Shown here one piece after another: positions 45,117 through 52,148 of a DNA stretch of 64,000 bases. Both the position numbers and the translations under genes were made by a program. The notes beneath the pieces are model-generated. The model had not been told where the DNA came from. It made no database searches and saw nothing but the letters and a program-made list of their open reading frames with translations. Source of the stretch: Pseudomonas sp. BBP2017 (GTDB lineage Bacteria > Pseudomonadota > Gammaproteobacteria > Pseudomonadales > Pseudomonadaceae); assembly GCF_003024385.1 (NCBI RefSeq), contig NZ_PVZN01000012.1, positions 62,001 to 126,000 on the forward strand, in the 5' to 3' direction. Every line of letters starts with the position of its first letter. Position 1 is the first letter of the stretch.

Positions 45117-48100
45117 CCACTCAACAACCACCCAGAATCAGCGCCAATACCGCCGCCATGGCCAAAAGTGTCAAGGACGTACGCTCGCCGCTCGGGGTGT
45201 GTCCGTTGATGAACAAGAACCTGCAGTTGCTGCCGCTACGTTACGGGCTGGTCGAACACCTCGATCCGGCAGCCGAGCTGAGCATGCCCCTCAAGATCAA
45301 GAGCCAGCCGCTGGGCATCCGCCTGCTGCGCGATGGTTATCTGTACATCATCGATGGCACCAGCGGTTACCTGCACGAGTACAGCGTCGAAAACGGTCAG
45401 ATCACCAAGCTGCTCTGGAATAGCACCGAGGTCAGCGCTGACCAGCGCACCACGTCGGTGGGTGAACCGCACCTGGTTTTCCCTCGTCAACACACCTTGT
45501 ACGCCTGCTACTCGGAAATTCAGTGGACGGCCTTCAAATGCGCGCAAGTGCTCACGTCCAAGGACGACCGCCAGCGTTTTATGCAGCGTGTCGAACTGCA
45601 GAGTGCCTGCCCGCTGCGCGGCGGTGCCAACCTGTTGAGCAAGCCACAGGCGGATAAATGGCTGGCAGAGGTCGCCGAAAACGCCCAGCTGCCCGATGCC
45701 GCAGGCATCACCCAACTGCCGCCGTCCAAGGCCTTTCCCGACGGCGCCAATCCGGAGGAGAAACGACCCTACCACTGGGAAGACCAGCCGTTGTTCCAGG
45801 ACACGGCGATTGAAACACTGACCAGCAAGGTACTCGGTGCTTACCAGGATGATTACCTGTTTCTGGTGCTGCGCGACGACATTGGCGTGATGCGCGATCT
45901 GGCCGCCGCCCAGTTGAAAGTGGCTGACTGGATCGAGCAGTGGAGTGCTGACGACAGGCGTCAGACCCAGTACATGAGCGGCGCTTACATCCAGTCCTTG
46001 TACGACGTTAACGACTCGCGCCTGCAGGCCTTGAGCGCAACGGATGCGGATATCCAGGCGCTGAGGGACGAGACCAGCGAGGCGCAACAAGCGAGCATCT
46101 ACGAATTCCTCAAGGTTCGTCGCGACCACAAGGATCCGGGAATCTTCGGCCCCGATCAGCACTGGCGCCGCGCGGCCGAAGTCAATGTCTATGCACGGGC
46201 CTTCATCGACATGAAGGATGCACTGGGCACGCCGCTTTATGAAAAGCACCAGCGCACCATCAACACGCTCAGCGTGCAGAGCTGGCAAACGCTGCACGGC
46301 AAGGAGCTGGGCCAGAGGGGCATCGATGATCTGGTTGATCGCGCAGCTATGGAAGCCTTCGTCATGGCCGAGCAGAACCTGCTGAGTCACTGGCATGCAC
46401 GCCTGCAAATCATCCGCGACGATCGGCTCAACCTGTTCACCGCGGGCCTGTTCCACCGTGCGGCCTGGTATTACGACTTCATCCTCGATGCACAGATCAA
46501 GCACCGCCTGGAAACCGAATTCGTTTGCGTGGCGGCGATGTGCGCAGATCAGAAAGCCACGGAAAAACTGGCCGCCTACCTGGAGTCCGACCTGTTGACG
46601 GTGGTGCCCGGGCTCGACACCCTGACCTTGGCCGAACAAGTCGATGTGGCAAAGAAACTGGCAGAGTTGAGCAAGTTCACCATCAACGTTCTGTCCGCCC
46701 CGGACAGCCTGGCCGGCTTCAATGTGCTGACCAATCAGTTCCATCTCCTGATGGCCGAGCGCCTGCCCAACTACAACAACCTGAATACTCAGTTCATGGG
46801 TTTGCAGAGCATGCTGGAAGAGGCGTACAACCCGGCGCATCAGTTGAAAAGCGCTGATCAACTGGAAAGGGCTTACGACAACTTCAAACAGGCGCAAAAC
46901 ATCGACCCCAATGGCTACATTCGCCACATCGGAGCACCGGCACGGCTGCAGTTGCTGCGCGAGTTTTCCCGCCAGGGCCTGACATTACGAACAGCTTCGG
47001 TAGCAGAAGTAAGGGCATTCAATGATGCCCGCGAGCAGTCGATGAAACTGCGCAGTCAGCTCAAGGAAGTCTACCGGCTGCGTAACAGTGAGCTGAGGCA
47101 GCAATCCACAGGTTATGCATTGCCTGGCAGCGAAGCGGCCTACAACCAGCGTATCAACCTGCTGAAAGCCGCCCTAGTACCGTTGGAGGATCGGCTTGCG
47201 GGCGCCTTGACCGTCGGTGGCGATAGCCCGGCGCAAATCGGCACGGTGATCGATGGCCTGGATCCGCAGTTGCGTGCGGAGATGACCCGGACCGCACGGG
47301 ACTTCCGGGCCACCGGAACCTTTAACAAGCCGCTGTTGGCGGCGGTGAAGTCGAAAGGCGATGGGATCGCGTTGGTGTTGTTTGTGATTCAGGGGTTGAA
47401 GTTTATCGAGGCGCTGAGCGCTCTGGTAAAACCTAATCGCTCTTTAACTGATTGGGGAATTTTCATTGATTCATTCATAGGTATGTCGGCAGCTGGCTTT
47501 GCAGCCGTGCAAGGATTGTTGGTTACGATTTTTCAAGCGCATATTGAGCAGATGGAAAGTGCTGCCGGTAAGTTAAACACCATGAGTCGTTTGGGGCATT
47601 GGGCCGGCATTTCCGGATTTGGGGCGTTTGCATTTGGTGCTCTGGCGGCAGCAATCGATTTAGGTAAGCACTCTTCACAATGGGGTAGAGCCTTGGCTAA
47701 TGGCAATTACAAGGGGCTGGGTGCTAGCACGTTGCAGATTACCGGCGATGGGATACTGGCGGGCACCAACACCTGGGCAGCCAAGCACACGGGCTCGATT
47801 ATCAAGAGCATCTTGTTAGCACCGACCGAGTTGCGCGCTTTAGCCTGGGCGGAGGCCAGTCCACGACTGTTGGCCATCGGTGCACGTGCTAACCTGATAG
47901 GTCTGATCGCCACCGCCCTGCAACTGGCAGGGGAAGGCTTGTACAACTATTTCAATCTGGACGACCTGCAAGTATGGATGGAGAACAGTGCCTGGGGTAA
48001 TAAATCCAGGCATCGCAGCCTGCAAGACGAATGGACTGAGCTTGCCAAGGTCGTACAAAAGCCGACTTGCGATCTGATCCGCGATGACAAAAAAACTTAC

Positions 48101-48562
48101 CTGAAACTGGTGCTACCCGGCATCAGCACCCAGGAAATGGACCACCGCAAGTTACAGTTACAAGCCTACCAACAGGGCCGTGATAACTACGTACACCAAC
48201 CTTACAGGCCCACCCTGCCGCCATTGCGCTGGAAAGAAAGCACCGCCATCTGGGCGACGCGTTTCATCGTCGTCAGTGAAGAGCAACAAGCACTGACACT
48301 GCATTTACCGATTAATAATAGCGAACAAACCTCGGACTTCGCCCTGGCCTTTAGCATTGCCTACCAACTGGAAGCCGAACGCGATGTGCTCCATCACACC
48401 ACTTTTGTGCTGCGTAACCTGTACATCACCCGCGCTTATGGTACGACCATCAAGACCGAGGGTACCTTTCGACTCGACTCGGTAGAGAACATGCCCCCCG
48501 GAACGGGCAAGGCACCTTTCAAGTTGTTCATCAGAGATGACCTGGCGACTGCCAATGCTTAG
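45113..48562 (+). CDS. VasX-like T6SS effector (BTH_I2691 family), probably pore-forming
   Basis: Effector of 1149 residues starting at GTG after AAGGAAG. The N terminus has the family signature CPLMNKNLQLLPLRYGLVE (about 30-48), shared by the VasX/BTH_I2691 toxins. A long, mostly helical middle part follows. Near the C-terminal third are four strongly hydrophobic helices (about 750-772, 780-806, 829-851 and 917-945), resembling colicin-type membrane insertion. The C-terminal 200 residues are soluble. The gene is coupled to the upstream adaptor and overlaps the immunity gene by 8 bases. The region coding for the helices is visibly richer in A and T than the remainder. Membrane depolarisation is inferred from family and helices. 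Confidence 0.8.
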   Translation: MTTQQPPRISANTAAMAKSVKDVRSPLGVCPLMNKNLQLLPLRYGLVEHLDPAAELSMPLKIKSQPLGIRLLRDGYLYIIDGTSGYLHEYSVENGQITKLLWNSTEVSADQRTTSVGEPHLVFPRQHTLYACYSEIQWTAFKCAQVLTSKDDRQRFMQRVELQSACPLRGGANLLSKPQADKWLAEVAENAQLPDAAGITQLPPSKAFPDGANPEEKRPYHWEDQPLFQDTAIETLTSKVLGAYQDDYLFLVLRDDIGVMRDLAAAQLKVADWIEQWSADDRRQTQYMSGAYIQSLYDVNDSRLQALSATDADIQALRDETSEAQQASIYEFLKVRRDHKDPGIFGPDQHWRRAAEVNVYARAFIDMKDALGTPLYEKHQRTINTLSVQSWQTLHGKELGQRGIDDLVDRAAMEAFVMAEQNLLSHWHARLQIIRDDRLNLFTAGLFHRAAWYYDFILDAQIKHRLETEFVCVAAMCADQKATEKLAAYLESDLLTVVPGLDTLTLAEQVDVAKKLAELSKFTINVLSAPDSLAGFNVLTNQFHLLMAERLPNYNNLNTQFMGLQSMLEEAYNPAHQLKSADQLERAYDNFKQAQNIDPNGYIRHIGAPARLQLLREFSRQGLTLRTASVAEVRAFNDAREQSMKLRSQLKEVYRLRNSELRQQSTGYALPGSEAAYNQRINLLKAALVPLEDRLAGALTVGGDSPAQIGTVIDGLDPQLRAEMTRTARDFRATGTFNKPLLAAVKSKGDGIALVLFVIQGLKFIEALSALVKPNRSLTDWGIFIDSFIGMSAAGFAAVQGLLVTIFQAHIEQMESAAGKLNTMSRLGHWAGISGFGAFAFGALAAAIDLGKHSSQWGRALANGNYKGLGASTLQITGDGILAGTNTWAAKHTGSIIKSILLAPTELRALAWAEASPRLLAIGARANLIGLIATALQLAGEGLYNYFNLDDLQVWMENSAWGNKSRHRSLQDEWTELAKVVQKPTCDLIRDDKKTYLKLVLPGISTQEMDHRKLQLQAYQQGRDNYVHQPYRPTLPPLRWKESTAIWATRFIVVSEEQQALTLHLPINNSEQTSDFALAFSIAYQLEAERDVLHHTTFVLRNLYITRAYGTTIKTEGTFRLDSVENMPPGTGKAPFKLFIRDDLATANA

Positions 48563-49742
48563 CAAGCTATTCAAACGCAAAGACCCAGCCGCCGCTACCG
48601 AGCCTGCCCCGGACATTCGCAGTCAGCGGCCCTGCGCCGGTGAAGTTCGGGTCAAAGGATTGAACGAAACCCTGTTCCTGTCGCCCTTACCTGTATACAC
48701 CGGACAGGTTCAATCGTCGCGGCGTAACTTTTCGCAGATGAACGACACCTATCTGGAGCTGGGTGGCAGTAACCGGGGAATGGTGGAGCAAGGGAAGATA
48801 TTAGCTGCCGGAATTTGGATGGTGTTGTTTACGGCTTTTATCCTTCCAGGCCTTGTCGTTTTATTCGGTGTGCTCTTTTATCCAGAAAATTTCCCTAACC
48901 CACTCCATGATTTATTTACCGGTCTCAAGGTCTCTACCAAAACTTCTGTCCTGTTTATTCTTCCATTTGGTGCCTATGTTTACGGCATGATCTCCAGCGT
49001 TTACGAAGCGGCAAAAACCTACCCCGTCCGCTTCAACCGCCAACGCCGCGAAGTCTGTTACGTCGACGGCAAAACCCACCGCGTCCTGATCGTGCCATGG
49101 GAAAGTGTGGTCGCCTGGGTGGCCAATACCCAGGGCGTCACCAGCTATGGCGCCACCCGCCAATACACCTTGGGCATGGGGCTGGAGGATGAGGAACAAG
49201 ACAGAGTGCAGTTTCTGCTGCTGCCACAACCCAGCGACGCCCATTCGCTGGGGATGTGGGCAGCAATCCGCAATTACATGGAGGACGGTCAATTGGTGGA
49301 TACGCCAAACCCGATGCTGGCAGTGTTGGGGTTGATTCCAACCGGGGATCGGCTCAAGCCCTACGAAGGGCTGCACACTTTTGAACTCGAACGCGAAGAC
49401 GCGCGTGCCATGGGAGGTCTGGATGAAGGCGGGGAGCATTTAACGGCTGAGGAGCGAGAACGCTACGGCTATTCCAAACTATCCCGATGGCCCTTGCGAT
49501 TCTGGTACATCCGTCGCGTGCTGGTGTTCTGGAAAATGCCTTACCTGCTTGCCGAATGGGGCCACCGCAAGGGGCGCCCGACGTTGCCGGAATCCGTACA
49601 GGCATGGTCACAACCGTTGCCGCCGGAACAGTGGACAAAGCCAAGCCCGGCCCTGGTGAAAGCCAATCAGATCGTCAAAGAGGCGATGGATAAGAAAGGC
49701 TCGACCTTTGTCGAGGCCTGCAAGGCGGCGGGGCTACATTGA
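48555..49742 (+). CDS. Membrane immunity protein for the VasX-like effector (DUF6708 type)
   Basis: Protein of 395 residues directly following and overlapping the effector gene. Two membrane helices (about 80-104 and 128-150) split a basic N terminus (MLSKLFKRKDP) from a large cytoplasmic domain containing YVDGKTHRVLIVPWESVVAWV. An inner-membrane location fits protection against a pore-forming toxin. I recall DUF6708 proteins next to BTH_I2691 effectors, and this one resembles them. The ATG at 48555 is chosen because an upstream in-frame start lies within the effector. The part coding for the helices is AT-rich. Confidence 0.75.
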   Translation: MLSKLFKRKDPAAATEPAPDIRSQRPCAGEVRVKGLNETLFLSPLPVYTGQVQSSRRNFSQMNDTYLELGGSNRGMVEQGKILAAGIWMVLFTAFILPGLVVLFGVLFYPENFPNPLHDLFTGLKVSTKTSVLFILPFGAYVYGMISSVYEAAKTYPVRFNRQRREVCYVDGKTHRVLIVPWESVVAWVANTQGVTSYGATRQYTLGMGLEDEEQDRVQFLLLPQPSDAHSLGMWAAIRNYMEDGQLVDTPNPMLAVLGLIPTGDRLKPYEGLHTFELEREDARAMGGLDEGGEHLTAEERERYGYSKLSRWPLRFWYIRRVLVFWKMPYLLAEWGHRKGRPTLPESVQAWSQPLPPEQWTKPSPALVKANQIVKEAMDKKGSTFVEACKAAGLH

Positions 49743-49744
49743 CG

Positions 49745-49798
49745 ATGTTTAAAGATCTGTTCAAACGTAAAAACAAAACCGCCGCCACAGCCCCATAA
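49745..49798 (+). pseudogene. Remnant of a second immunity gene
   Basis: A 17-codon frame reads MFKDLFKRKNKTAATAP and then stops. It closely matches the first residues of the intact immunity protein (MLSKLFKRKDPAAATEPAP), sharing L-FKRK, AAT and the final Pro. It begins 3 bases after the intact gene, so it is best read as the 5' end of a duplicated or orphan immunity gene whose remainder was lost. It could still be translated as a short peptide. Confidence 0.65.
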
Positions 49799-49848
49799 AG
49801 TACCCGACGGGTATCGTGGCTGCTATCCAAGCATCAGGTCAAGATAGT

Positions 49849-49869
49849 TGCTCCCACATGCCCCGCGAT
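49849..49869. repeat. REP fragments at the right cassette edge
   Basis: GCTCCCAC followed by ATG and CCCCGCGAT are parts of the REP family joined out of register, as if an internal segment were missing. They lie 50 bases after the immunity remnant and just before the fecR stop. With the truncated REP at 42043-42061 they bracket the T6SS cassette. Confidence 0.5.
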
Positions 49870-49876
49870 CGGGCTG

Positions 49877-50833
49877 TTAAGGTCGTGCCACCACCGTCAC
49901 CCACCACGGGGTGTGCTGCTCGATCTGCACCGGCAAGGTCGGTAGCAATGAGGTCAGGGCCAGGTCGGTGTCGTTCAGCGGGAAGCTGCCGGTAATACGC
50001 AAATTGGCCACCTCAGGTGCAACCCCGAGGTAGCCGCTGCGGTAACGGCCAAGTTCGTCGATCAGCTCGCTCAGGCGCACGTTGTCGACCACCAGCATGC
50101 CGCGGGTCCAGGCGTCCGCCCCGAGGCTCAGGCCGGCAATCTGCCCGAGCCGATCATGACTCATCAGCACCTGCTGGCCTTCATGCAGAATCTGTTCGTC
50201 GCCACTGTCCTGCGGTTTGGCCGCCACGGCCGACTGCAACACGCTCAGGCGGGTACCTTGTTCTTCCACTTTGACCAGGAAGCGTGTGCCCAGTGCACGC
50301 ATGCGTCCGTCTTCGGTAGCGACGATAAAGGGACGATCATCCTTGTGTCCGGTCTCGATGGAGACTTCACCCTCATGCAGGACAATCAGGCGTTCCTGCT
50401 CATCGAAACGGATGTCCACCGCCGAATGGGTATTGAGGCTGATCAGGGTGCCGTCGGTCAGGCGCAGACTGCGTTGCTCGCCGGTGGCCGTGCGTTGATC
50501 GGCCAGCCAGTAGCCCACTGACTGATAGGCGCTGGCCCAGCTCAGCAAGCCGACCACCAGCGCCAGGCTGGCGACGCCACTGCCGATCTTGCGGACACGC
50601 TGACGCAGGCTGGCGCGCGACTGCAGCAAAGCCTGGCGCGCAGGCCCGGCTGCCGCGCTGAAACGCTGGTCGAGCATGCCCAGTTGCATCCAGGCGCGGG
50701 CGTGCTCTTCATTGGCGGCATGCCAGCGGGCGAATTCGGCGCGCTCGTCGGCACTGCCGCGGCCTGAATCCAGGCACAGTTGCCAGGCGATGGCAGCGTC
50801 AAGAACGCGTGTGCTGACCGGTTTGCTGTTCAT
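49877..50833 (-). CDS. FecR-family anti-sigma factor
   Basis: Single-pass inner-membrane regulator of 318 residues. The cytoplasmic N-terminal part (about 1-80, AAIAWQLCLDSG and ARWHAANEEHARAWMQLG) binds the sigma factor. One helix (about 87-105) follows, then a periplasmic FecR domain with LRLTDGTLISLNTHSAVDIRF. The C-terminal part resembles an STN-contact region. It should relay occupancy of an STN-bearing receptor, most likely the receptor at 39497-41920. The ATG overlaps the stop of the sigma-factor gene by 4 bases. Confidence 0.92.
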   Translation of the reverse strand: MNSKPVSTRVLDAAIAWQLCLDSGRGSADERAEFARWHAANEEHARAWMQLGMLDQRFSAAAGPARQALLQSRASLRQRVRKIGSGVASLALVVGLLSWASAYQSVGYWLADQRTATGEQRSLRLTDGTLISLNTHSAVDIRFDEQERLIVLHEGEVSIETGHKDDRPFIVATEDGRMRALGTRFLVKVEEQGTRLSVLQSAVAAKPQDSGDEQILHEGQQVLMSHDRLGQIAGLSLGADAWTRGMLVVDNVRLSELIDELGRYRSGYLGVAPEVANLRITGSFPLNDTDLALTSLLPTLPVQIEQHTPWWVTVVARP

Positions 50834-51348
50834 GTCGGCTCGCCGTACAGGGCGATATAGCATTGGCGCATGCCTTGGGCCAGGTACTGGCGCACGCGTG
50901 ACACGGAAACCCCCAGGCGTTCGGCAATCTGCGCATGGTTGAGGCCGTCCAGACGGTTGTAGAGGAACGCCGCGCGGGCTTTGCTCGACAACTTGCCCAG
51001 CAGGCGATCAATGGCCTTGAGGTCTTCGAGAATCAGGTGTTGTTCTTCCGGGGATGGTTGTTCGGCTTCGGGGATCAGTATCAGCTCGGCCAGGTAGGCC
51101 TGCTCCAGTGCCGCGCGGCGAAAGTGGTCGAACAATAAGCCCCTGGCGATGGCCAGGATAAAGGCTCGGGGTTCACGCGGTGGCGGCAACTGGTCACGAC
51201 CGAGCAGGCGCACGAAAGTGTCCTGGCTGAGGTCTTCGGCACGCTCGGCGCAGGCGATATTACGCCGTAGCCAGCCGAGTAGCCAGCTGCGATGGTCGCG
51301 GTAGAGCGTACCAACCAGCTCACTGTGTGGGCTTTGTACGGACGACAA
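50830..51348 (-). CDS. FecI-family ECF sigma factor
   Basis: Iron-starvation-type sigma factor of 172 residues. Region 2 (about 10-80, LYRDHRSWLLGWLRRNIACAERAEDLSQDTFVRLL) and region 4 (about 110-165, LSSKARAAFLYNRLDGLNHAQIAERLGVSVSRVRQYL) are complete. The start appears to be TTG after GGGGAA; no suitable ATG is found nearby. It should transcribe the siderophore receptor gene when released by the FecR partner. A Fur-box-like sequence lies just upstream. Confidence 0.9.
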   Translation of the reverse strand: MSSVQSPHSELVGTLYRDHRSWLLGWLRRNIACAERAEDLSQDTFVRLLGRDQLPPPREPRAFILAIARGLLFDHFRRAALEQAYLAELILIPEAEQPSPEEQHLILEDLKAIDRLLGKLSSKARAAFLYNRLDGLNHAQIAERLGVSVSRVRQYLAQGMRQCYIALYGEPT

Positions 51349-51376
51349 GGCGTTCCCCGAAAAAGATTTGTTAACT

Positions 51377-51392
51377 AACGAGAATTATTCGC
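51377..51392 (-). promoter_or_regulatory. Fur-box-like site upstream of the FecI-type gene
   Basis: Read on the minus strand, GCGAATAATTCTCGTT resembles the Fur consensus (GATAATGATTCTCATTT form), with about 12 of 17 positions agreeing. It lies about 29-44 bases before the sigma-factor start, where Fur control of iron-starvation sigma genes is expected. Confidence 0.5.
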
Positions 51393-51443
51393 GATTGTTA
51401 CAGAATCATCTTGTGGAACGCAATTGACGCTTATCGGATGGCG

Positions 51444-52148
51444 CTACAAGCCGTGGCTTTGTTGCTTTCGCCGCCGCCACCGCTGCAGGTGCTGGTCCAG
51501 CTGCGCCGGGCTGTCCAGGTGCTGGCGCCGGGCCTGGCTGAAGAGGATCAGGGCCAGTTCGGCGGTGACCATGGCATCGGCACTGGCGTTGTGCCGCTCG
51601 ATCGCTTCCAGGCCGAAACAGGCGGTCCAGTCATCCAGCCCGGCCTCGCGCAGGGTGATCTGCGGGTTCAGCAGCGGTGCCAGTTCAGCCACGTCGAAGA
51701 ACGGGTGCTGCAGGCGATAGCCCAGGTTGTCTTTCAGCGCGCGGCTGAGCATGCGCTGGTCGAAAGGCGCGTGGAAGGCCAACACCGGGCTGTCACCTAT
51801 GAAACTCATCAGCTCAAGCAGCGCCTCGGCCGGATCGCAGCCAGCGGCGATGGCGCTGGGCCCCAGGCCATGGATCAGTACGCTGGAGGTCAGCTTGTGA
51901 TCGCGCTGGTACAAGGTGCGCTCGAATTGCTGACTGAAGTCGATCGCGCCGTCTTCGATGACTACCGCGCCAATCGACAGGACCTGGTCGCGCTGGGTAT
52001 TCAGGCCACTGGTTTCCAGATCCAGTACCACCCAGCGCTGACTGCGCAGCGAGTCTTCGCTGAGCGGGGCCGCAGGTGCCAGCTGCGCTACCCGCTGACG
52101 TAAGCGCTCGTTGATCTGTCGGGGCCGTAGCCAGGTGAACAGGCTCAC
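51444..52148 (-). CDS. DnaQ-like 3'-5' exonuclease
   Basis: DEDDh exonuclease of 234 residues similar to the epsilon subunit of DNA polymerase III. Exo I is VVLDLETSGLN (Asp43, Glu45), Exo II is FHAPFDQRML, and Exo III is RHNASADAMVT with the catalytic His and Asp. It lacks the C-terminal polymerase-binding tail of true DnaQ. The GTG start overlaps the stop of the upstream cNMP/CBS/nucleotidyltransferase gene (GTGA), suggesting a functional pair. The natural substrate is unknown. Confidence 0.88.
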   Translation of the reverse strand: MSLFTWLRPRQINERLRQRVAQLAPAAPLSEDSLRSQRWVVLDLETSGLNTQRDQVLSIGAVVIEDGAIDFSQQFERTLYQRDHKLTSSVLIHGLGPSAIAAGCDPAEALLELMSFIGDSPVLAFHAPFDQRMLSRALKDNLGYRLQHPFFDVAELAPLLNPQITLREAGLDDWTACFGLEAIERHNASADAMVTAELALILFSQARRQHLDSPAQLDQHLQRWRRRKQQSHGL

